Below are positions 1-4,771 of a DNA stretch of 8,310 nucleotides, one piece after another (position 1 is the stretch's first letter; each line of letters opens with the position of its first letter). Location: positions 1-8,310 of the forward strand of contig CAMWIZ010000026.1 of assembly GCA_947174455.1 (NCBI GenBank), read 5' to 3'. The position numbers and the translations under genes are program-made. The notes beneath the pieces were generated by a model, which saw only the letters and a program-made list of their open reading frames with translations, was not told the origin of the DNA and did no database searches. This DNA comes from an uncultured Clostridia bacterium. GTDB lineage: Bacteria; Bacillota; Clostridia; Oscillospirales; Acutalibacteraceae.

Positions 1-371
1 TCCTCGCAATCTTGGCAGCAATCGCAATCCCTGTAATCACAACAACAATCAACAGCTCTAAGATTTCTACAATGGAGTCTGACTGCACAACAATCGACAT
101 GATCCTTAAGGAAGCTGTAAACACTTACAAGACATCTAACAAGGTTACAACTTACAACTCTAAGACAGCTGACAGTGCTACAGTTGCTGACGTATTTGCA
201 GAGCAGAACCTTGACATATCTCTCACTGCTCCAAGAACAATCGGTGGTAATACTTATCAGATCGTTTGGGCTCATGAGAGTGCTCAGGTTTCCGGTAGCG
301 GCTACTCACTTGCTGGTACACCTATCTCTATCGATGCTACTACAGCAATTTCCGCTCTTTCTTCAATGTAA
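1..371 (+). CDS. Type IV pilin-like protein, C-terminal part (5' end outside window)
   Basis: The reading frame enters from the left edge (first whole codon at position 3) and ends at TAA 369-371, giving 122 visible residues. It opens with LAILAAIAIPVI, the second half of the hydrophobic N-terminal helix of type IV prepilins and pseudopilins. The leader peptide, the cleavage site and the first ~20 mature residues therefore lie upstream. The rest is a small Thr/Ser/Ala-rich domain with a Tyr-Gln-Ile-Val-Trp stretch and a Gly-rich loop, as expected for a pilin globular head. Type IV pilins are known in Gram-positive Clostridia, including ruminococci, where they serve adhesion. Codon use is strongly biased: all 5 Lys are AAG, 5 of 6 Asn are AAC and 11 of 14 Ile are ATC. 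The neighbouring genes do not show this, so a highly expressed structural protein is likely. Whether it is a major pilin, minor pilin or secretion pseudopilin cannot be decided here. Confidence 0.8.
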   Translation, partial: LAILAAIAIPVITTTINSSKISTMESDCTTIDMILKEAVNTYKTSNKVTTYNSKTADSATVADVFAEQNLDISLTAPRTIGGNTYQIVWAHESAQVSGSGYSLAGTPISIDATTAISALSSM

Positions 372-407
372 TCTAAAATTACTTTGAGAAATTACATTAA
401 CTATTAT

Positions 408-439
408 GAAAGCCGAGTTTATGCTCGGCTTTCTTTTTT
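408..439 (+). terminator. Rho-independent terminator of the pilin gene
   Basis: A perfect 10-bp stem (GAAAGCCGAG at 408-417 pairing with CTCGGCTTTC at 424-433) closes a 6-nt loop and is followed by six T residues (434-439). It starts 36 nt after the pilin stop codon. It isolates the pilin transcript from the downstream genes. Confidence 0.93.
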
Positions 440-449
440 ATGTTAAATT

Positions 450-482
450 TGGTATAATAATTTGAAGAATAATATTATACCA
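450..482. repeat. AT-rich inverted repeat
   Basis: TGGTATAATA (450-459) and TATTATACCA (473-482) are perfect 10-bp reverse complements around a 13-nt spacer. It lies just behind the pilin terminator, so transcription from upstream should rarely reach it. Each arm contains a TATAAT-like box on one strand. It could be a protein-binding site, a symmetric pair of weak promoters, or chance symmetry in AT-rich DNA. Confidence 0.45.
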
Positions 483-582
483 CACAATAAATAGGTGTCA
501 ATGTATTTTTCAATAACATATAATAATGTATTGTGGAAAAACTCTAAAAAGGTAAAAAAAACGCAAAATTAGGCGTATTGTA

Positions 583-611
583 TTGTAATAATCCTTAATT
601 TATATTATACT
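583..611 (+). promoter_or_regulatory. Sigma-A type promoter for the DHHW-like/Nudix unit
   Basis: The -35 box TTGTAA (583-588) is separated by exactly 17 bp from the -10 box TATACT (606-611). The predicted start is near 618, which gives a 5' leader of about 134 nt. It is the best-spaced promoter in the gap and lies downstream of the pilin terminator, so it should drive the genes at 752 and 2045. Confidence 0.7.
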
Positions 612-612
612 A

Positions 613-628
613 TAAGTTGAACAACTTA
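613..628. promoter_or_regulatory. Palindrome over the predicted transcription start
   Basis: TAAGTTG-AA-CAACTTA is a perfect 7-bp inverted repeat with a 2-bp centre. It begins 1 bp after the -10 box and covers the predicted start. This is a classic position for a repressor operator, or it would form a 5'-terminal hairpin in the mRNA. Function is inferred from position and symmetry only. Confidence 0.45.
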
Positions 629-679
629 GTTTTGACAGAGAGGCTCCCGTTAGGGATTGGTTTTGACGCAGTTGCCTGA

Positions 680-692
680 TTTGTATTACAAA
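680..692. repeat. Small palindrome in the leader
   Basis: TTTGTA-T-TACAAA is a perfect 6-bp inverted repeat around one central base, midway through the leader of the DHHW-like gene. The AT-rich stem with almost no loop would be a weak RNA hairpin, so a DNA site is the better guess. Confidence 0.3.
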
Positions 693-714
693 AAGGTTGA
701 TGTGCGTATTTCAA

Positions 715-731
715 TAGGGGATTATCCCCTA
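715..731 (+). promoter_or_regulatory. Hairpin just upstream of the ribosome binding site
   Basis: TAGGGGAT-T-ATCCCCTA is a perfect 8-bp inverted repeat around a single base, ending 20 nt before the start codon at 752. In RNA it could form a GC-containing hairpin directly next to the Shine-Dalgarno sequence. Similar small hairpins occur in the same position before the genes at 3021 and 3854. Confidence 0.5.
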
Positions 732-737
732 ATGTGA

Positions 738-742
738 AAGGA
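738..742 (+). promoter_or_regulatory. Ribosome binding site that sets the DHHW-like start
   Basis: AAGGA (738-742) within AAAGGAAAG lies 9 nt before ATG 752, a good spacing. The frame is also open from GTG 734 and TTG 749. GTG 734 would place this site inside the coding sequence and has only the hairpin in front of it, so ATG 752 is preferred. Confidence 0.6.
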
Positions 743-751
743 AAGCGTTTG

Positions 752-1969
752 ATGAGCAGTTACACTCACAGAGGTTATGAACACAGAAACGGAGGCTACG
801 GACGCAGACGGCGTAAGTCGGTCAGCCTGCGTCGTCGCCGTAAAGGCGGAGGGTACCTGAAAATATTACTTGCAGTGCTGGGTACGGTATTGGCTGTTGG
901 TTTAGTTGTCGTATTTTTTAAATACCTTAAACCCTTTGTGGACTCCTTCTCAGCTTTGGGCGGTGATTCCGATACCGACATCGCTGCACTGGATACAGCC
1001 GATATGCCAACAGGCAGCTTTGACAGTGTTGACGGGGATGTCTATGTAAGCGACGGCAGCGGATACCTTGTATTTAACGGCATTGACAGAACTGCGGGAA
1101 ATTATTCCGCTGTAATTAACAGCGTTATGTCCAATATATCTGCCGATGTTGACGTCTATAACATGGTTGTTCCTACGGCTTATGAAATTAAACTTGACCC
1201 ACGTTTGAGGGACTCCGCCTATACTGAACGTGATAATCTCGACAGAATTGCGTCGGGTTTGATGAACAGAATTATAAATGTAGATGTTTATGACACCCTG
1301 TACAACAACAGGGATGATTATATCTATTTCCACACGGAGGATTCTTGGACAGCTATGGGTGCGTATTACGCATTTAAGGACTTCGTTTCTTTTGTGGATA
1401 CTCCCGACTTTCCTACGGAAAAGGTTTTTCCGCTTGAGGAAATGGTTTCACTAAAAGGTATGATAAAGGGTTACGCAGGTTCACTTATTGACAGAACCAC
1501 CTCAAATTTGCAGCCGAACGGTAACAAGGAGCTTGCAGCTAACCTTGACACGGTGGAGTTCTACAAGCTGCCCGTGAATTATACCTGTTATTCGGTTGAC
1601 GACAGTACAGGCGAGGAAAAAGAAACTGAGCTGTACTCCTTTGACACTTCACCCGAAAATGCCATGGATGTTTTTCCGGGTTACAGTTCATCTCATTTAA
1701 GAATTATAAACCATGATGCTTACGATTCGGATGAGCGTCTGCTGATAGTCAAAGACTCGTACGGTGATTTGATATCGGGTTATATGGTTTCAGGATATAA
1801 TCAGGTTCACATAATTGATGTTAACGGCTATAACGGCAATGTCAGCAGCTATATAAGAGAATACGACATAACGCAGGTGCTTTTTGTCAGCAGCATTACA
1901 AACGCAAATAATTCCCTGTATTGTCAAAGATTGAGGGACTTGTTTGACGGTACTCTTGCAGGTGATTAG
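752..1969 (+). CDS. Membrane-anchored DHHW/AlgX-like protein with degenerate catalytic motif
   Basis: The product has 405 residues. Residues 1-37 are very basic (RRRRK at 18-22, RRRRK at 27-31). One membrane segment follows (about 38-56), so the rest should face outside. The outer domain follows the DHHW family pattern, related to the SGNH-like AlgX/AlgJ proteins of polysaccharide O-acetylation. The match includes a GYLVFNG start, YNMVVPT (136-142), an acidic Tyr-rich stretch, a W-T-x-x-GAYYAF segment from Trp199, LLIVKDSYGD with a putative nucleophile Ser336, and a final DITQVLF strand. The signature that gives the family its name (RTDHHWT) reads HTEDSWT here (nt 1331-1351), so the usual Asp and His are replaced by Glu and Ser. 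It may be a non-catalytic binding or scaffold member. Family members often sit beside MBOAT acyltransferases, but none is in the window. It is probably co-transcribed with the Nudix gene, 75 nt downstream with no terminator between. Family assignment is fairly sure; activity is doubtful. Confidence 0.82.
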   Translation: MSSYTHRGYEHRNGGYGRRRRKSVSLRRRRKGGGYLKILLAVLGTVLAVGLVVVFFKYLKPFVDSFSALGGDSDTDIAALDTADMPTGSFDSVDGDVYVSDGSGYLVFNGIDRTAGNYSAVINSVMSNISADVDVYNMVVPTAYEIKLDPRLRDSAYTERDNLDRIASGLMNRIINVDVYDTLYNNRDDYIYFHTEDSWTAMGAYYAFKDFVSFVDTPDFPTEKVFPLEEMVSLKGMIKGYAGSLIDRTTSNLQPNGNKELAANLDTVEFYKLPVNYTCYSVDDSTGEEKETELYSFDTSPENAMDVFPGYSSSHLRIINHDAYDSDERLLIVKDSYGDLISGYMVSGYNQVHIIDVNGYNGNVSSYIREYDITQVLFVSSITNANNSLYCQRLRDLFDGTLAGD

Positions 1970-2044
1970 ACCGGCGCCGCACATAACAGAGGTTTGGCAC
2001 AGCTTAAATAATAATAATTTGAATTTACAAAAGGGGGTGACGAT

Positions 2045-2743
2045 ATGCTTGGAAAAAAGGTAGACGTCAGCATTTTGGGAGCAATTCCATACGCAGGACT
2101 TTACAGCGGTTATATTATGACAGGTACGCACAGAAGAGGTGTGTATGTTCTTTCCCGTGAGCGTCCCGTTGATGTAGTCAGGTGTACCGTTATTGCAGTA
2201 ACTCAATGCAAAGGCTTAACGCAATCCAAGCTTATAGTTGCCCCCGAGGGTCAAATATACTATGAACCGCTTATTCGCAAAAGGCTTCGCAGACTGCACA
2301 ATTTCAGGTTCAGCAAAATAAACTGTCTGTATGAGAAGTCGTGCGGTGCAATAGTTTTTTACCGAGCACCCGAAGAGGTCAAGGTTCTGCTTGTTAAGAA
2401 TAAAAACGGACGGTATTGGTCTTTTCCGAAAGGTCATGTGGAGCTTGGTGAGAACGAGAAACAAACCGCTATCCGTGAAATTAAAGAGGAAACAGATTTA
2501 GACGTAAAAATTCACCCAAGCTTTCGGGAAACAAGCGATTACTGTCCATTTGGCAAGGTGCGAAAGAGGGTAGTCTTCTTTTTAGCGGAGGCATTTACCG
2601 ATAAGGTACATATTCAGGAAAGTGAAATTGACTACTACATTTGGGTGAACTTCCGTCAGGCCCGTGATATGTGCTGCTATGACAACGACCTAAGAGTAAT
2701 TGACAAAGCGGAACGATATCTCGGCGGCTATCATTCAAAGTGA
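2045..2743 (+). CDS. Nudix hydrolase (Ap4A hydrolase-like) with N-terminal inactive pyrophosphatase-like domain
   Basis: ATG 2045 follows a strong ribosome binding site (AAGGGGGTG, 2031-2039). The protein has 232 residues. Residues 97-225 form a Nudix domain. The Nudix box spans Gly130 to Leu152 and fits GX5EX7REUXEEXGU with Glu136, Arg144, Glu145, Glu148 and Glu149 in place; the usual Gly near the end is Asp151. The preceding YWSFPKGHVE and the later acidic Tyr-containing stretch resemble asymmetric diadenosine tetraphosphate hydrolases, so the substrate may be Ap4A or a related nucleoside polyphosphate. Residues 1-84 resemble the short clostridial family I inorganic pyrophosphatase: MLGKKV start, GYI, VYVL, RPV, VIAV, VAPEG. 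The metal-binding Asp-rich segment of that family is replaced by THRRGVYVL, so this domain should not hydrolyse pyrophosphate. Cytoplasmic. It likely shares a transcript with the upstream gene and ends at the terminator 2752-2788. The Nudix call is firm; the N-terminal relationship is from recognised pattern only. Confidence 0.9.
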   Translation: MLGKKVDVSILGAIPYAGLYSGYIMTGTHRRGVYVLSRERPVDVVRCTVIAVTQCKGLTQSKLIVAPEGQIYYEPLIRKRLRRLHNFRFSKINCLYEKSCGAIVFYRAPEEVKVLLVKNKNGRYWSFPKGHVELGENEKQTAIREIKEETDLDVKIHPSFRETSDYCPFGKVRKRVVFFLAEAFTDKVHIQESEIDYYIWVNFRQARDMCCYDNDLRVIDKAERYLGGYHSK

Positions 2744-2751
2744 TTTTACAG

Positions 2752-2788
2752 CTATCGGCAGTCTTTTATCTGACCGATAGTTTTTCTT
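2752..2788 (+). terminator. Rho-independent terminator after the Nudix gene
   Basis: CTATCGGCAG (2752-2761) pairs with CTG-A-CCGATAG (2770-2780), leaving one bulged A and an 8-nt loop. TTTTTCTT (2781-2788) follows. It begins 9 nt after the Nudix stop codon and separates that operon from nth. Confidence 0.9.
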
Positions 2789-2965
2789 AATGACTATAAA
2801 AGCCAATAATAAGGTTACATACAAAACTTTTAAGGAGCACTGATTAAATATGGTGCTTAGATTGCTAAGTCGGATTTTCAGGCAAATTGGACGAAAATGC
2901 CGCAGGAATACGGACGTATTTCAGTTGAGCTTTTGGCGGGTCTAAGGTCAGTGTACTTGGTAAAA

Positions 2966-2971
2966 TATAAT
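2966..2971 (+). promoter_or_regulatory. Possible -10 box of an nth promoter
   Basis: TATAAT is a perfect -10 hexamer 50 nt before the nth start codon. No acceptable -35 box is found at 16-18 bp spacing and there is no TG extension. Since a terminator precedes this gap, nth needs some promoter here, and this is the best candidate. The start would fall near 2978, inside the hairpin at 2976-2994. Confidence 0.3.
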
Positions 2972-2975
2972 GTTT

Positions 2976-2994
2976 TTAAGGATAACTCCCTTAA
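2976..2994 (+). promoter_or_regulatory. Hairpin upstream of the nth ribosome binding site
   Basis: TTAAGG (2976-2981) pairs with CCTTAA (2989-2994). An alternative register, GGA-TAAC-TCC with a bulged C, extends the stem. It ends 26 nt before ATG 3021. It closely resembles the hairpin at 3813-3831 (TTAAGGGC-AAC-GCCCTTAA), apparently the same element minus one G. Confidence 0.45.
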
Positions 2995-3004
2995 CCGTAA
3001 ACGC

Positions 3005-3012
3005 AAAGGAGG
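3005..3012 (+). promoter_or_regulatory. Ribosome binding site that sets the nth start
   Basis: AAAGGAGG lies 8 nt before ATG 3021. The frame is open further upstream from ATG 2970, but that start has no ribosome binding site, overlaps the -10 candidate and hairpin, and adds residues not seen in the family. Confidence 0.8.
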
Positions 3013-3020
3013 ACGAGTGT

Positions 3021-3671
3021 ATGACAGATAAACAACGTGCCGCAATGGCTGTTGCAGCGTTGAAAGCGGAATACCCCAATGCAATTTGTTCGCTTGTTTA
3101 TACAGAGCCGCTTCAGCTTTTAATTGCCACACGGCTTGCGGCACAATGTACCGATGCAAGGGTCAACATGGTTACACCGTCACTATTTGAACGGTTTAAA
3201 ACTGTGCAGGACTTTGCACGGGCGGACGTAAGCGAAGTGGAGGAGTATATAAAAAGCTGCGGCTTGTATAAAACAAAGGCAAGGGATATTGTTAAGCTTG
3301 CACAGCAGCTTTGCGATAATTTTGACGGAAAAGTTCCCGATACTATTGAGGAGCTGACCACTCTTGCGGGAATTGGACGAAAGACAGCAAACCTTGTGGT
3401 TGGCGATATATACGGCAAGCCTGCTGTTGTGGTTGATACGCACTGTATTCGCATAACGTCAAGGCTTGGCTTCCACAACATAAAGGATGCAAAGAAAATT
3501 GAGTTTATATTGCGTGGACTGCTTGACCCGAACGAATCAAATGACTTTTGCCATCGTTTGGTACTTCACGGCAGAGCGGTTTGTACTGCAAGAAGTCCAA
3601 AGTGCAGCAAATGCTGTATGCGTGGTTTTTGCCCAACCTATGAAAAAAGGGATGAAAGTCAAGAGCAGTAA
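3021..3671 (+). CDS. nth: Endonuclease III (DNA glycosylase/AP lyase)
   Basis: The product has 216 residues, close to the 211 of the E. coli enzyme. Endonuclease III removes oxidised pyrimidines from DNA and cleaves the abasic site by beta-elimination, in base excision repair. The helix-hairpin-helix motif LAGIGRKTANLVV holds the catalytic Lys121 (nt 3381-3383), and VDTHCIR holds the catalytic Asp139 (nt 3435-3437). The C-terminal [4Fe-4S] cluster motif is complete: Cys188-X6-Cys195-X2-Cys198-X5-Cys204. The early segment LLIATRLAAQCTDARVN matches the family's LLIAVLLSAQATD region. All key residues are present, so it should be active. It appears to be a single-gene unit between the terminator at 2752-2788 and the promoter at 3704-3732. 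No terminator is evident after it, so read-through into the next unit is possible. Confidence 0.96.
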   Translation: MTDKQRAAMAVAALKAEYPNAICSLVYTEPLQLLIATRLAAQCTDARVNMVTPSLFERFKTVQDFARADVSEVEEYIKSCGLYKTKARDIVKLAQQLCDNFDGKVPDTIEELTTLAGIGRKTANLVVGDIYGKPAVVVDTHCIRITSRLGFHNIKDAKKIEFILRGLLDPNESNDFCHRLVLHGRAVCTARSPKCSKCCMRGFCPTYEKRDESQEQ

Positions 3672-3703
3672 TGATGATGTAGCTTTTCGCACCGTGTATA
3701 TTA

Positions 3704-3732
3704 TTGATATTTTGGGAAATACTGTTTATAAT
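3704..3732 (+). promoter_or_regulatory. Near-consensus sigma-A promoter for the repeat protein/glycosyltransferase unit
   Basis: TTGATA (3704-3709) and TATAAT (3727-3732) are separated by exactly 17 bp, which makes it the best promoter in the window. It begins 33 nt after the nth stop. The predicted start near 3739 gives a leader of about 115 nt, containing the repeat-like segment and the hairpin at 3813-3831. Confidence 0.8.
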
Positions 3733-3764
3733 GAAAGCAGCGTGTGTGACGGCAAGACCCTTTG

Positions 3765-3831
3765 AAGTTTTGGTCAGGTCTACAGTTACAAGACAGAGTC
3801 TTTGCGGGTTGTTTAAGGGCAACGCCCTTAA
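3765..3831 (+). repeat. Repeat-like leader segment, copy A
   Basis: The segment begins AAGTTTTGGTCAGG (3765-3778), reaches TTGTTT (3809-3814) and ends in the perfect hairpin TTAAGGGC-AAC-GCCCTTAA (3813-3831). The minus strand around 5797-5744 has the same order: AAGTTTTGGTCGGG, TTGTTT, a hairpin, then CCCTT. The shared 11-mer is exact and the middles differ. This suggests two diverged members of one intergenic repeat family. The hairpin ends 22 nt before the start codon at 3854. Confidence 0.5.
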
Positions 3832-3841
3832 TTTTATAGAA

Positions 3842-3848
3842 AGGGGGG
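3842..3848 (+). promoter_or_regulatory. Ribosome binding site that sets the start at 3854
   Basis: AGGGGGG precedes ATG 3854 by 5 nt. The frame is open back to 3704, but the upstream extension would translate the promoter and the repeat-like leader, so it is not used. Confidence 0.75.
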
Positions 3849-3853
3849 CGGAT

Positions 3854-4732
3854 ATGGACAACAAAGATTTCTCGCAGAACGGACGGGATGATGATTTTGA
3901 TAAGTATATTGCGGAAGAAATACTTAATTATTACGGCGAGGATTTTGTTAATTCAGTTGGCAGTCCTCCGTCTCCTCCGCCTGATACCCCAAAAAAACGC
4001 AGACGAAAAAAATTGTACGCAGTACTAAGTGCGATGTGTGCGATTATATTTCTGACGGGTGTTGTTATGCTGGCAGGTTCTGTGTTTAGCGGCTCCTTGT
4101 CATCGCATGATACCCAGTCGGACGGAAACGGCTCATTAATCGAGTCGTATATTGATAGTCCGATATTAGCGTCAAGTAAGCAGGAAAACGAACTAATATC
4201 CTCTGAGCAGACAAGCACTGAAATAGGAAGTATACCTGCGTTTTCAAAAGCTGACAGTAAGGCGGAAAGTAAACCACCTGTTTCCTCAAAAACGGATAGC
4301 AAAGCTGAAAGCAAAAACCCTTCATCTAATACGAGCAGTAAAGAGGAGAGCAAGTACGTTCCGTCTAAGACTGACAGCAAAGATGAGAGTAAGTACGTTT
4401 TATCCAATACAAGCAGTACAGAGGAAAGTAAGTCCGAGAGTTTTTCGGTATCCTCAAAGTCGGAAAACGAAAATTCCAACAGCTTTGCTCAGGGTACTTT
4501 AGACACGGCATCTGTAGCCAGCCGTGACCGTGATTACAGTCTGCCCTCAATTATGAGTGATGCAGCCGTAGCATCTGTGCATACGGACTATGACAATAAC
4601 AGCGTAACGAATCCTAATGAAAGTGTTATAACGGGTAAACCGCTCCGTGCAGGAATAGGTGTATCACTTATGATTATGTCGCTTGCTGTATCCTTGGTTC
4701 TCAATAAACTGAGAGAGGCGGCAGAGGAATGA
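3854..4732 (+). CDS. Uncharacterised Ser/Lys-rich repeat protein with a membrane segment at each end
   Basis: I do not recognise this 292-residue protein. Residues 1-53 are acidic, then Pro-rich (SPPSPPPDTP), then strongly basic (KKRRRKK, 47-53), and lead into a membrane segment (about 54-77). The N-terminus is therefore probably cytoplasmic. Residues 80-258 would be outside and are dominated by Ser, Lys, Glu and Asp. Residues 133-198 form five degenerate 13-14-residue repeats of the type T-D/S-S-K-x-E-S-K-x-x-x-S. The C-terminus has VITGKPLRAG, a second hydrophobic segment (about 266-283) and the charged tail NKLREAAEE. That layout recalls a cell-wall sorting signal, but there is no LPXTG and the tail is acidic, so a plain membrane anchor is equally possible. 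The region is low complexity and suits a flexible wall-spanning stalk. It is followed after 39 nt by a glycosyltransferase gene, probably on the same transcript. Function unknown. Confidence 0.8.
   Translation: MDNKDFSQNGRDDDFDKYIAEEILNYYGEDFVNSVGSPPSPPPDTPKKRRRKKLYAVLSAMCAIIFLTGVVMLAGSVFSGSLSSHDTQSDGNGSLIESYIDSPILASSKQENELISSEQTSTEIGSIPAFSKADSKAESKPPVSSKTDSKAESKNPSSNTSSKEESKYVPSKTDSKDESKYVLSNTSSTEESKSESFSVSSKSENENSNSFAQGTLDTASVASRDRDYSLPSIMSDAAVASVHTDYDNNSVTNPNESVITGKPLRAGIGVSLMIMSLAVSLVLNKLREAAEE
4250..4447 (+). repeat. In-gene tandem repeat, about 39-nt period
   Basis: Five units start at 4250 (42 nt), 4292, 4331, 4370 and 4409 (39 nt each). They encode ADSKAESKPPVSSK, TDSKAESKNPSSN, TSSKEESKYVPSK, TDSKDESKYVLSN and TSSTEESKSESFS. 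Units 3 and 4 are closest (both carry ESKYV). DNA identity is lower than protein similarity, so the array looks old and under selection for composition. Confidence 0.8.
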
Positions 4733-4771
4733 ATCTTATAAATTTTGATTTTATATATTTAAGGAGCTTCT

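Larger units (their letters stand above)
440..751 (+). other. Gene-free stretch: promoter and palindromic leader
   Basis: No convincing coding region is seen in these ~310 bases. They hold the inverted repeat at 450-482, an A-rich segment (541-570), a short ACGC/GCGT inverted pair (561-576), the promoter at 583-611, and a leader of about 130 nt running to the start codon at 752. The leader contains the palindromes at 613-628, 680-692 and 715-731, a weak TCCC-GTTA-GGGA hairpin (645-656) and the octamer GTTTTGAC twice, 31 bp apart (629-636 and 660-667). I could not match it to a riboswitch class I know. Confidence 0.6.
2831..2994 (+). repeat. Structured intergenic element before nth, likely a dispersed repeat
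   Basis: This gene-free stretch contains several small inverted repeats: AGCAC/GTGCT (2836-2840 and 2853-2857), CTTAG-ATTG-CTAAG (2856-2869), GGAATACG-GA-CGTATTTC (2905-2922, one G-T pair) and the terminal hairpin at 2976-2994. Its opening (GGAGCACTGATTAAAT) and the following segments resemble, from memory, intergenic repeats in Ruminococcus-like genomes. I cannot verify this, and only one copy is in the window. It could also be an untranslated RNA. A 31-codon frame (2850-2945) lies in it but is not called as a gene. Confidence 0.4.

Noticed and set aside
540..600. c-di-GMP (GEMM-type) riboswitch near the pilin, suggested by ACGCAAA at 561-567
   Set aside because: The flanking paired segments and GNRA loop expected for that class are absent, and the motif lies upstream of the predicted transcription start.
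632..690. Second promoter using TTGACA (632-637) or TTGACG (663-668)
   Set aside because: TTGACA has no acceptable -10 box at 16-18 bp. TTGACG pairs only with a poor ATTACA at 16 bp. The promoter at 583-611 is clearly better.
950..1333. Minus-strand open frame inside the DHHW-like gene
   Set aside because: Its composition is just the complement of the real coding strand, with no start signal and no family resemblance.
1790..2206. Minus-strand open frame across the DHHW-like/Nudix junction
   Set aside because: It is antisense to two well-supported genes, with no ribosome binding site and no recognisable domain.
3704..3853. N-terminal extension of the 3854 gene by 50 residues
   Set aside because: It would translate the promoter and the repeat-like hairpin leader. 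ATG 3854 has the strong AGGGGGG site.
4250..4447. Tandem ~39-nt units considered as a CRISPR array
   Set aside because: The units are contiguous, in frame and degenerate, with no spacer/repeat alternation, and they encode a continuous Ser/Lys-rich protein repeat.
3931..4479. A 182-codon minus-strand open frame opposite the Ser/Lys-rich protein
   Set aside because: Its Leu/Ser-rich repeats are only the complement of the in-gene 39-nt tandem repeat. No ribosome binding site or promoter supports it.
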